From positions 1-49,514 of the forward strand of contig JBBSMX010000017.1 in NCBI GenBank assembly GCA_038232935.1: DNA of 49,514 nucleotides, in the 5' to 3' direction. The translations under genes and the position numbers were made by a program. Numbering within the stretch: the first letter of the stretch is position 1; every line of letters begins with the position of its first letter. This DNA comes from JBBSMX01 sp038232935 (GTDB lineage Bacteria > Bacteroidota > Rhodothermia > Rhodothermales > JANQRZ01). This document shows, piece after piece, positions 17,689-25,184 of the stretch. The notes beneath the pieces were generated by a model, which saw only the letters and a list, made by a program, of their open reading frames with translations, was not told the origin of the DNA and ran no database searches.

Positions 17689-17728
17689 GTGTGATTCGCT
17701 AATTGGATGACTCGCTGATTGAGGATAC
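17689..17728. repeat. tandem octamer array at the asd start
   Basis: Read on the minus strand, five 8-base units lie head to tail: GTATCCTC, AATCAGCG, AGTCATCC, AATTAGCG and AATCACAC, ending one base before the asd start codon. The same unit family, including an identical AATCAGCG, occurs at 27275-27314. The units are degenerate, so this is a diverged array and not a fresh slippage product. Confidence 0.7.
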
Positions 17729-17769
17729 GAAACCCGGCACCCCTCCGCCTGTTCGGGCACCGGGTTTCG
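17728..17769. repeat. 10-bp inverted repeat between asd and folD
   Basis: CGAAACCCGG at 17728-17737 is perfectly repeated in inverse as CCGGGTTTCG at 17760-17769, with 22 bases between. It sits in the 125-base divergent gap between asd and folD. It could form a hairpin in either leader or serve as a repressor site; there is no T run on either side, so it is not a normal terminator. Confidence 0.6.
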
Positions 17770-17812
17770 GAGTAGTTTCCGGCTTCGCCCCCGACCACCC
17801 GCCTCCGCCCGC

Positions 17813-18694
17813 ATGCCCGCTCAACTCATCGACGGAAAAGCCATCGCCGCCGACGTCCGCGCCGATGTCCGCGCCGATGTCGAAGACTGGACGCAGGCCG
17901 GCCACCGCCCGCCCGTCCTCCGCGTCGTTCTCGTCGGCGAGCAGCCCGCCTCGGCCTCGTACGTGCGCGGCAAGATCAAAGCCGCCGCCGAGGCCGGGAT
18001 CGACAGCGATACGCTCCACTTCCCCGCCGACCTCCCCGAAGCCGACCTCCTCGCCATCGTCGCAGAGCTGAACGCGAATCCGGCCGTGGACGGCATCCTC
18101 GTCCAGCTCCCCCTCCCCGATCACGTCGAGGAATCGAAGGTGATCCACGCCATCGACCCGGACAAGGACGTGGACGGGTTCCACCCCGAGAACGTCGGAC
18201 GGCTCGTGATCGGCGAGCCGGCGTTCGCGCCGTGCACGCCGGCAGGCATCATCGAGATGCTCGACCGGAGCGGGATCGAGACGAAGGGCGCGCACGCGGT
18301 CGTGATCGGCCGGAGCAACATCGTCGGCAAGCCGATGGCGAACCTGCTGCTCCAGCGCGGCACCGACGCCACCGTCACCGTCTGCCACAGCCGCACGCAC
18401 GACCTCCCCGCCATCGCGCGGCAGGCCGACATCTTGATCGCGGCGATTGGCCGCGCTCATTTCGTGACGGCAGATATGGTGAAGGAGGGCGCCGCCGTGA
18501 TCGACGTGGGAATCAACCGGGTCGAGGACGCGAGCCGCGAGCGCGGCTACCGGCTCGTCGGCGACGTAGACTTCGAGGCCGTCCGCGAGCGGGCCGGGTG
18601 GATCACACCCGTCCCCGGCGGCGTCGGCCCGATGACGATTGCGATGCTCTTGAAGAACACCCTCCTCGCCGCGCGGCGCGGCCAACGGCTATGA
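17813..18694 (+). CDS. folD: bifunctional methylenetetrahydrofolate dehydrogenase/cyclohydrolase
   Basis: 293 residues, the usual FolD length. Interconverts 5,10-methylene-THF, 5,10-methenyl-THF and 10-formyl-THF, supplying one-carbon units for purine and formyl-methionine synthesis. Seen: SASYVRGKIKAA with Tyr50 and catalytic Lys54, GILVQLPLP, DKDVDGFHPENVG, PCTPAGIIEML, the NADP loop VIGRSNIVGKPMANLL, and TPVPGGVGPMTIAMLL near the end. The ATG at 17813 follows a C-rich leader. The stop overlaps the mechanosensitive-channel start by ATGA. Confidence 0.97.
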   Translation: MPAQLIDGKAIAADVRADVRADVEDWTQAGHRPPVLRVVLVGEQPASASYVRGKIKAAAEAGIDSDTLHFPADLPEADLLAIVAELNANPAVDGILVQLPLPDHVEESKVIHAIDPDKDVDGFHPENVGRLVIGEPAFAPCTPAGIIEMLDRSGIETKGAHAVVIGRSNIVGKPMANLLLQRGTDATVTVCHSRTHDLPAIARQADILIAAIGRAHFVTADMVKEGAAVIDVGINRVEDASRERGYRLVGDVDFEAVRERAGWITPVPGGVGPMTIAMLLKNTLLAARRGQRL

Positions 18695-19722
18695 CCCAGG
18701 AACCCGTCAGTCAGGCTGCCGATTCGCTCGCCGCCGCCGCCGACTCGCTCCTCGCCGACAGCACGGCGCGGGACACCACCGACGCGATCTCGAAGATCAC
18801 GCAGAACATCGAGGAGACCGGCCGCGCCCTCCGCGAAGGCCGCTTCGACGACGTGTACGAGCAGCTCTCCACGGCGCTCATCAGCTTCGTCGTGGACGGG
18901 CTGATCCCGGCGCTCCTGACGCTGCTCGTGTTCTACGCCGTCTACCTCGTGGTCAACCGCGTGCTCACCGGCGTGCTCAACCGGAGCCACAAAATCGACA
19001 TCGGCATCCGGCAGCTCCTGATGAAGGCGTTCCGCCTCGTCATGTTCTCGTTCGCCGCGATCATCGTCCTCGACCAGCTCGGGATGAACGTGGGCGCGCT
19101 CATCGCGGGCCTCGGCATCGCCGGCATCGCGCTCGGCTTCGCGGCGCGCGACACGCTCGAGAACTTCATCTCCGGCATCACGATCCTGCTCGACCAGCCC
19201 TTCCGCATCGGCGACAACGTCGAGGTCGAGGAGACGTTCGGCACCGTGCAGGAGATCACGCTCCGCTCGACGCGCATCCGCACGCTCAACAACGAGGTGG
19301 CCGTGCTCCCGAACGCACACATGATCCAGCAGAAGCTCGTCAACCACACCCTCCTCAACGTCCTCCGCATCGTCATCCCGTTCGGGATCGCGTACAAGGA
19401 ATACCCCCAGCAAGCCCGCGAGGTCGTCCTCAAAACCACGGAAGGCGACGACCGGCTGCACCCGGACTACCCCTCGCAGGTGGTCGTGACGGCGATGAAT
19501 AATTCGAGCGTGGACATGGAGCTCCGGGTGTTCCTGAAAGACCCGAAGATCGAAATCCCCGTCCGATGGGAGTACCTCGAAAAAGTCCGCGAGGCCCTCC
19601 GTGCGGCCGACATCGAGATCCCGTTCCCCCACCTCCAGCTCTTCATCGACGAGGCGCAGGCGTTTCAGGACGCCCCATTCATGCAGCCGGGCACATCGCC
19701 CGGAAGCCGCGCCGAGGCGTAA
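18691..19722 (+). CDS. MscS-family mechanosensitive channel
   Basis: 343 residues. An N-terminal polar region of about 60 residues precedes hydrophobic helices at about 70-90 and 105-130, then the pore helix (GALIAGLGIAGIALGFAARD, rich in Gly and Ala) and the beta domain motif QPFRIGDNVEVEETFGTV. The C-terminal alpha/beta domain follows, with IPFPHLQLF near the end. It is the small MscS type that opens under membrane tension to release solutes during osmotic downshock. Translationally coupled to folD by a 4-base overlap, although the two functions are not obviously linked. Confidence 0.95.
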   Translation: MTQEPVSQAADSLAAAADSLLADSTARDTTDAISKITQNIEETGRALREGRFDDVYEQLSTALISFVVDGLIPALLTLLVFYAVYLVVNRVLTGVLNRSHKIDIGIRQLLMKAFRLVMFSFAAIIVLDQLGMNVGALIAGLGIAGIALGFAARDTLENFISGITILLDQPFRIGDNVEVEETFGTVQEITLRSTRIRTLNNEVAVLPNAHMIQQKLVNHTLLNVLRIVIPFGIAYKEYPQQAREVVLKTTEGDDRLHPDYPSQVVVTAMNNSSVDMELRVFLKDPKIEIPVRWEYLEKVREALRAADIEIPFPHLQLFIDEAQAFQDAPFMQPGTSPGSRAEA

Positions 19723-19755
19723 GGCGTGAGCGCGAACCGTTGTCGAGCACACACA

Positions 19756-19785
19756 TTTCCGAATTGACCTCCTCTGCCTACATTG
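19756..19785 (+). promoter_or_regulatory. possible Bacteroidota-type promoter for gnd-zwf-pgl
   Basis: TTTC at 19756 and TACATTG at 19779-19785 are separated by 19 bases, close to the Bacteroidota -33 TTTG and -7 TAnnTTTG elements. They lie about 70 bases before the gnd ATG in the 132-base gap after mscS. Both boxes have a mismatch, so this is only a suggestion. Confidence 0.22.
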
Positions 19786-19854
19786 AGGCCGCGCGGCTCG
19801 GTTCTCCCTCGTCCGCCTCGTCATCGTCTCCCTTCACCTCTATCCTCACCTTCC

Positions 19855-20787
19855 ATGCAGATCGGAATCATCGGCCTCGGTAAAATGGGCGGCGGCATCG
19901 TGCGCCGCCTCCACCGCGCCGGCCACCAGCCCATCGGGTACGACCGTAACGAGAACGAAGTCGCCGAACTGGAGGCCGACGGCATCGGAGCCGCGCATTC
20001 GCTCGAGGAACTGGCGGGCAAGCTGGACGCGCCGCGCGCGTTCTGGCTGATGGTCCCGGCCGGCAAAATCGTGGACCAGGTCATCGAGAGCCTGATGCCG
20101 CACCTCGGCGAGGGCAGCATCGTCGTCGACGGCGGCAACTCGTTCTACCAGGACTCGATGCGCCGCGCCGAAGCCCTCAAAGCGCACGGCGTCCACTACA
20201 TCGACTGCGGCGTCAGCGGCGGCGTGTGGGGGCTGGAAGGCGGCTATTGCATGATGGTCGGCGGGGCCGACGAGCCCGTCGAGCGGCTGACGCCGGTCTT
20301 CGAGGCGCTCGCCCCGGCGGCGGACAAAGGGTGGGCGCACATGGGGCCGAGCGGCTCCGGCCACTTCGTCAAGATGGTCCACAACGGGATCGAGTACGGG
20401 CTGATGCAGGCCTACGCCGAAGGCTTCGCGATCATGTCGGCGAAGGAAGAGTTCGGCCTCGACCTCAAAGAGATCTCGAACGTGTGGCAATACGGCAGCG
20501 TGATCCGCTCCTGGCTGCTGGAGCTCGTCGAGCGCGCGCTCGACGACGACGGGCCTGCGCTCGCCGAAATCGCCCCCTTCGTTCAGGATTCCGGGATGGG
20601 CCGGTGGACGGCGAAAGAGGCCATCGACCTCAACATACCCGCCCCCGTGCTGACGACCTCGCTCATCCAGCGCATCCAGTCCCGCGACGACATCGCGTTC
20701 TACAACCGGCTCCTCGCCGCGCTCCGCAACCAGTTCGGCGGCCACGCCCTCAAAGCCCTCGCGGCCGAGGACGACCCCAAGGGTTAA
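19855..20787 (+). CDS. gnd: 6-phosphogluconate dehydrogenase, short (GndA-like) form
   Basis: 310 residues, the short form (long forms have about 470). Oxidatively decarboxylates 6-phosphogluconate to ribulose 5-phosphate. Motifs: GLGKMGGGIVRRL nucleotide loop, DGGNSFYQDS, CGVSGGVWGLEGGYCMMVGG for substrate binding, and KMVHNGIEYG with catalytic Lys173, His176 and Asn177. Short forms are often NAD-preferring. ATG 19855 chosen because MQIGIIGLG begins the dinucleotide fold; it follows CCTTCACCTCTATCCTCACC. Forms an operon with zwf and pgl. Confidence 0.95.
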   Translation: MQIGIIGLGKMGGGIVRRLHRAGHQPIGYDRNENEVAELEADGIGAAHSLEELAGKLDAPRAFWLMVPAGKIVDQVIESLMPHLGEGSIVVDGGNSFYQDSMRRAEALKAHGVHYIDCGVSGGVWGLEGGYCMMVGGADEPVERLTPVFEALAPAADKGWAHMGPSGSGHFVKMVHNGIEYGLMQAYAEGFAIMSAKEEFGLDLKEISNVWQYGSVIRSWLLELVERALDDDGPALAEIAPFVQDSGMGRWTAKEAIDLNIPAPVLTTSLIQRIQSRDDIAFYNRLLAALRNQFGGHALKALAAEDDPKG

Positions 20788-20829
20788 CCTCCGCCGCTCT
20801 CGACCCGCCCCCTCGCCCCCGCAATCCTC

Positions 20830-22269
20830 ATGGAGTCCTGCCTTTTCGTCCTCTTCGGTGCCACTGGGGACCTCGCCCGGCGCAAGCTGATCCCCGCCCT
20901 CTACAACGGGCTCGTCAAACGCAGCGACCGGGGCCACGTCATCGTCCTCGGCGTCGGCCGCTCGGAGTGGGACGACGAGAAGATGCGCGAAGAGACCCGC
21001 GACGCCCTCAAGGAAGAGGGAATCGATGACGAAGGGCTGAGCGCGTGGTGCGACGACTGCGTCGCGTACCAGCAGTTGGGAGAGGACGGCACCGTGGGTC
21101 CGGTCTTCGAGCGGGCCGCGCAACTTGAAAAAGAGCACGGCCTCTCGGGCAACCGGATCTACTACCTCGCCCTCCCCCCCGTCGCCTTCGCGCAGTCCAT
21201 CGAGGAGATCGGCGCGAACGACGAGGCCGAGAAGCGCGAGGGCTGGACGCGGCTCGTGATCGAGAAGCCGTTCGGGCGCGACCTCGCCTCGGCGCAGGAG
21301 TTGAACGAGCTCATCCACCGCCACTTCCGCGAGAGCCAGGTCTACCGGATCGACCACTATCTCGGGAAGGAGACGGTGCAGAACCTGCTCGTCTTCCGCT
21401 TCGCGAACGCGATCTTCGAGTCGCTCTGGGACCGCAACCACATCGACCGCGTCGAGATCACCGTGGCCGAGTCGATCGGGGTCGAGGGCCGGGCCGGGTA
21501 TTACGACAAGTCCGGCGCGCTCCGCGACATGATCCAGAACCACCTCACCCAGCTCGTGACGCTCACGGCGATGGAGCCGCCCGCCTCGCTCGGCGCGGAC
21601 CCGATCCGGCGGGAGAAGCTGAAGGTGCTCCACTCCATCGCCCCTATCGACCCCGGCGAGGTCGTCTTCGGGCGCTACGTCGGCAACGACGGGCAAGAGG
21701 GCTACCTCGACCACGAGGGCGTGCCGGCGGACTCCACGACGGAGACGTTCGTCGCGCTCCGCCTCCGCATCGAGAACTGGCGCTGGCAGGGCGTCCCGTT
21801 CGTCCTCCGGACGGGCAAGCGGATGCCGCAGCGGCTGACCGAGATCGACGTGTACTTCCGCTGTCCACCCGTCCAGCTTTTCGGCGGGCCAGGGCACTGC
21901 TCGATCACCCGGAACGTCCTCCGCATCCGGCTCCAACCCGACGAAGGGTTCACACTTGGCTTCGAGGTCAAGACGCCCGGCAGCGGGTTCAACCTCTCCA
22001 GCCAGGAGTTCGACTTCGAGTACGAGGAGGCCTTCGGCCCGCTCCCGGAAGCGTACGAGACGTTGCTCGCGGACGTCGCGGCAGGCGACCAGACCCTGTT
22101 CGTCCACGCCGCCGAGACCGAGGCGGCGTGGGCGCTCTACGAGCCGCTCCTCAACGCCGACATCCCCGTGCGGAAGTACGATTCGGGCTCGTGGGGGCCA
22201 GACCGGGCCGCGCGGATGGTCGTGGCCGACCAGCGTGCACCGACGCCAGAGGCGGAGTTCGCCGGGTGA
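20830..22269 (+). CDS. zwf: glucose-6-phosphate 1-dehydrogenase
   Basis: 479 residues, standard length. Oxidises glucose 6-phosphate to 6-phosphogluconolactone, making NADPH at the entry of the pentose phosphate pathway. GATGDLARRKLIPALYNG is the coenzyme loop; VIEKPFGRDL and RIDHYLGKE (catalytic His near 176) form the active site. It lies 42 bases behind gnd and its stop codon falls inside a heptamer array (22264 onward). With pgl directly downstream, the three enzymes of the oxidative branch are encoded together, though in the order step 3, step 1, step 2. Confidence 0.97.
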   Translation: MESCLFVLFGATGDLARRKLIPALYNGLVKRSDRGHVIVLGVGRSEWDDEKMREETRDALKEEGIDDEGLSAWCDDCVAYQQLGEDGTVGPVFERAAQLEKEHGLSGNRIYYLALPPVAFAQSIEEIGANDEAEKREGWTRLVIEKPFGRDLASAQELNELIHRHFRESQVYRIDHYLGKETVQNLLVFRFANAIFESLWDRNHIDRVEITVAESIGVEGRAGYYDKSGALRDMIQNHLTQLVTLTAMEPPASLGADPIRREKLKVLHSIAPIDPGEVVFGRYVGNDGQEGYLDHEGVPADSTTETFVALRLRIENWRWQGVPFVLRTGKRMPQRLTEIDVYFRCPPVQLFGGPGHCSITRNVLRIRLQPDEGFTLGFEVKTPGSGFNLSSQEFDFEYEEAFGPLPEAYETLLADVAAGDQTLFVHAAETEAAWALYEPLLNADIPVRKYDSGSWGPDRAARMVVADQRAPTPEAEFAG

Positions 22270-22305
22270 AAGGGTACGGCGTAAAGGGTGAAGGGTAAAA
22301 GGAGG
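22264..22305. repeat. tandem heptamer array at the zwf stop
   Basis: Six 7-base units in register: GGGTGAA, AGGGTAC, GGCGTAA, AGGGTGA, AGGGTAA, AAGGAGG. The TGA stop of zwf (22267-22269) is part of the first unit. An inverted copy lies at 22391-22417, so the pgl leader RNA can form a long stem. Confidence 0.75.
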
Positions 22306-22390
22306 TGGCCCCACCCTCGGCGCTCCCTCCGCCCGTTAATGGCGTTCCCGTCCCCCTCCCTTCCAACAGCGCGGTCTCCCCCCGCTCGCC

Positions 22391-22417
22391 CTTTTCCCTT
22401 CACCCTTCACCCTTTCC
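22391..22417. repeat. inverted heptamer array before pgl
   Basis: CTTTTCCCTTCACCCTTCAC and the following CCTTTCC end directly at the pgl ATG. Read on the minus strand it consists of GTGAAGG units, the same heptamer as at 22264-22305 in opposite orientation. The two arms are about 85 bases apart and could pair over about 20 bases, which would hide the pgl start region. Confidence 0.75.
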
Positions 22418-23149
22418 ATGATCGCGCCCGAGGTGTTTACGTTCGCAGGCCCCACCCGCCTCGCCCGCGCTGCGGCGGAGATCGTCGTCGAGACACTCCG
22501 GGCGGCGATCCAGCAGCACGGCCGGGCGACGCTCGTCCTCACCGGCGGAAACACCCCACGCCCGCTCTACCGCTTCCTGGCCGCCGATTACCGCGGCGCG
22601 CTCGACTGGCAACTGGTGGACGTGTTCTTCGGCGACGAGCGCCACGTCCCGCACGACGACGAAGACAGCAACTTCCGAATGGCCCGCGACACCCTCCTCC
22701 ACGGCCTCCCCATCCCGCCGGACCGTGTCCACCCGATCCCGACAGGCGGGACGCCCGACGCCAACGCCCGCGCCTACGAACAGACGCTGCTCAAAGTATT
22801 CGGCGGCCCCCCGGCCTTCGACCTCGTCTTGATCGGGATGGGCGCGGACGGGCACGTGGCCTCGCTCTTTCCCGAGAGCCCGGCGCTGGACGAAACCGAG
22901 CGGTGGGTGGTCGCGACTGAGGCTCCGCCGAGCAGCCCGGTCCGCGACCGCATCACCCTCACGTTCCCCGCCCTCAACACTGCCCACACCGTGCTCTTCC
23001 TCGTGTCCGGCGAAGGAAAGCGCGACGCCCTCGCGTCCGTCCTCCGCGACCCCGACGACGCGCCGCCCGCCGAACGTGTCGAGGCGCGGGAACGCCTGCT
23101 GTGGTTCGTGGACGAGGCCGCCTACGGCCCTGGCGCTGATACCGTGTAG
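22418..23149 (+). CDS. pgl: 6-phosphogluconolactonase
   Basis: 243 residues of the NagB-like SOL/DevB type. Hydrolyses 6-phosphogluconolactone to 6-phosphogluconate. Seen: TLVLTGGNTPRPLYR phosphate loop, VDVFFGDERHVPHDDEDSN, and GMGADGHVASLFP with the catalytic His. Third gene of the gnd-zwf-pgl operon; the 148-base gap from zwf holds two inverted heptamer arrays, so pgl output may be set by RNA structure (inference). Ends 17 bases before a convergent SDR gene. Confidence 0.95.
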   Translation: MIAPEVFTFAGPTRLARAAAEIVVETLRAAIQQHGRATLVLTGGNTPRPLYRFLAADYRGALDWQLVDVFFGDERHVPHDDEDSNFRMARDTLLHGLPIPPDRVHPIPTGGTPDANARAYEQTLLKVFGGPPAFDLVLIGMGADGHVASLFPESPALDETERWVVATEAPPSSPVRDRITLTFPALNTAHTVLFLVSGEGKRDALASVLRDPDDAPPAERVEARERLLWFVDEAAYGPGADTV

Positions 23150-23166
23150 TGTGGCACGCGCTCCCC

Positions 23167-24048
23167 TCAGCCGCCGACGACCTCGCCGCCGTTGAGGTGG
23201 ATGGTCTGCCCGGTCATGTACGAAGCGTCCTCCGAGGCGAGGAACACGTAGGCCGGGGCGATCTCCTCGGGCTGCGCCGCGCGGCCCATCGGCACATCGG
23301 TCCCGAACTCCGCCACCGTCTCCTCGTCGAACGACGCGACGATGAGCGGCGTCCATACCGGGCCGGACGCGACGGCGTTGACGCGGATCTTCTTCTCCAA
23401 CACCTCCTCGTTCTGCGCGAGCGACCGCGTAAACGCGACGATAGCCCCTTTCGTGGAAGCGTAGTCGAGCAGGCCGGGGCTGCCGCGATACGCCGTCACC
23501 GAACTCGTGTTGATGATGGTGCCACCTTCGGGCAAGTGCTCCATCGCCGCCTTCGTGGCGAAAAAGTGCGCGAAGATGTTGGTGCGGAACGTAGCGTCGA
23601 GTTGGTCCTCGGTGATGTCACCGATCCGCTTCTGCGGGAACTGGACCGCCGCGTTGTTGACGAGCACGTCGAGCCGGCCGAACGCTTCGACGGTTTCCTC
23701 CACGGCGCGGCGGCACTCCGCTTCCTGCTTTACGTCGGCCTGGATGAGACGGCACCGCCCACCCTCGGCCTCGACAGCCTCCTTTGTCGTCTGCGCGTCT
23801 TCGTCCTCGTCGAGGTATACCACCGCTACATCGGCACCTTCGCGGGCGAAGAGGACGGCGACGGCGCGGCCGATCCCGCTGTCGCCGCCGGTGATGAGGG
23901 CAGCCTTCCCGTCGAGCTTGCCGGAGCCGGCGTAGTCCGGATTTTCGTAGTCCGGGCGCGGCGTCATCTCGTGCTCGTCGCCGGGCTGGTCCTCCTGATG
24001 CTGCGGCGGAAAGGCATTCTGGTCCTGGTTCTTTTTGTCGTCCGACAT
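23167..24048 (-). CDS. SDR-family oxidoreductase, general-stress type
   Basis: 293 residues. A polar N-terminal extension of about 40 residues with PDYENPDYAGSGKLDGK is typical of the YghA/YdaD stress-induced subgroup of short-chain dehydrogenases. TGGDSGIGRAVAV binds NAD(P); NNAA at 131, Ser183 and the Tyr196-xxx-Lys200 pair form the active site; LNGGEVVGG ends the protein. Substrate unknown, probably an aldehyde or alcohol. Start ATG 24048 chosen over a longer frame because the added part is low-complexity; a TCTCCTCTCACC leader precedes it. Divergent from the flavoprotein gene. Confidence 0.92.
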   Translation of the reverse strand: MSDDKKNQDQNAFPPQHQEDQPGDEHEMTPRPDYENPDYAGSGKLDGKAALITGGDSGIGRAVAVLFAREGADVAVVYLDEDEDAQTTKEAVEAEGGRCRLIQADVKQEAECRRAVEETVEAFGRLDVLVNNAAVQFPQKRIGDITEDQLDATFRTNIFAHFFATKAAMEHLPEGGTIINTSSVTAYRGSPGLLDYASTKGAIVAFTRSLAQNEEVLEKKIRVNAVASGPVWTPLIVASFDEETVAEFGTDVPMGRAAQPEEIAPAYVFLASEDASYMTGQTIHLNGGEVVGG

Positions 24049-24254
24049 GACAGATGGGTCGAAGAGGTGAGAGGAGACGATGCTGCGCGAAGAAGGGCGG
24101 GGCGCACATCGCTGTTCGAACTGCCCCACAGCGGCTCGATGTTCCAGTCGCGATGGCCACGTTGTTCCAGCCACCGAGTTGCACCTCCCCGAACCCGAGC
24201 AGGAACCGCGTGCCCGCACCCATTCGTTCTCCCCTCCCTCTCTCCCGACTCCTC

Positions 24255-25184
24255 ATGCAGACCTACGATGTCCTCATCGTCGGCGGCGGCCCGGCCGGGC
24301 TCAGCGCCGCCCTCGTCCTCGCCCGCTGCCGCCGCTCCGTGCTCGTCGTAGACTCGGGCGAGCCGCGCAACGCGCCCTCGCGCGCCCTCCACGGCTACCT
24401 CACCCGCGACGGGATGGCTCCCGGCGAGTTCCTCCGGCTCGGTCGCGAAGAGGTCGCAGGCTACGGCGTCGAGATCATCGACGCGAAGGTGTCGGGCGCG
24501 CGCTGTCTCGATGAGGATGGCGCAGCGTTCGAGGTGACGCTCCAGAACGGAACCAAGCTGCGGTCACGGAAACTGCTCCTCGCCACTGGCATCCGCGACC
24601 GGCTGCCGGATGTCGAGGGGGCGTGGGACTATTTCGGGCGTGGGCTCTATTACTGTCCGTACTGCGACGCGTGGGAGCACCGCGATCAGCCCCTCGCCAC
24701 CTATGGCAAAGGCTCCGCTGCCGTCGGTCCGGCCGTCGCCCTCACGACGTGGTCCGATGACGTGACGGCCTGCACCGACGGCGAGCCCATTTCCGGTGAC
24801 GAGCGAGCGTGGCTGGAAGCCAACGGCGTGGCGCTGCGCGAGGAGCCCATCGAACGACTCGAAGGAGACGACGTGTTGCAACGGATCTGCTTCGAGGACG
24901 GCCCGGCGCTCCCGTGCCGTGCGCTCTTCTTCAACACGTCGCGCACCCAGCACTCGCCCCTCCCGGTCTCGCTCGGCTGCGCGTGCGACGAGCACCACGA
25001 GGTCGTCACCAACGACGACAAAAGCACGTGCGTCCCCGGCCTCTACATCGCGGGCGACGCCGACGGCGACACTGAGTTCATCGTCGTCGCGGCGGCGGAA
25101 GGCGCGCGGGCAGCGGTAGCGATCAACCACGAGTTGCAGGAGGCCGAACAGGCCCCACGCCCGACAAAGGCCGAGTCTCAATAA
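24255..25184 (+). CDS. TrxB-like FAD-dependent oxidoreductase with CPYC
   Basis: 309 residues related to thioredoxin reductase. GGGPAGLSAALVLAR binds FAD, CPYC at 134-137 sits where the redox disulfide lies in TrxB (there CATC), and IAGDADGDTEFIVVAAAEG is the second FAD motif. The NADPH domain is odd: the expected GGGxxA and the HRR phosphate-binding segment are not seen (YGKGSAAVGPA then CTDGEP). It may use another electron donor or dithiol partner (inference). ATG 24255 follows CCTCCCTCTCTCCCGACTCC. Its last 7 bases overlap the convergent E1 gene. Confidence 0.88.
   Translation: MQTYDVLIVGGGPAGLSAALVLARCRRSVLVVDSGEPRNAPSRALHGYLTRDGMAPGEFLRLGREEVAGYGVEIIDAKVSGARCLDEDGAAFEVTLQNGTKLRSRKLLLATGIRDRLPDVEGAWDYFGRGLYYCPYCDAWEHRDQPLATYGKGSAAVGPAVALTTWSDDVTACTDGEPISGDERAWLEANGVALREEPIERLEGDDVLQRICFEDGPALPCRALFFNTSRTQHSPLPVSLGCACDEHHEVVTNDDKSTCVPGLYIAGDADGDTEFIVVAAAEGARAAVAINHELQEAEQAPRPTKAESQ

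Noticed and set aside
19846..22314. 822-residue open frame on the minus strand across gnd and zwf
   Set aside because: Spans two well-supported enzymes and has only low-complexity Arg/Val/Asp sequence.
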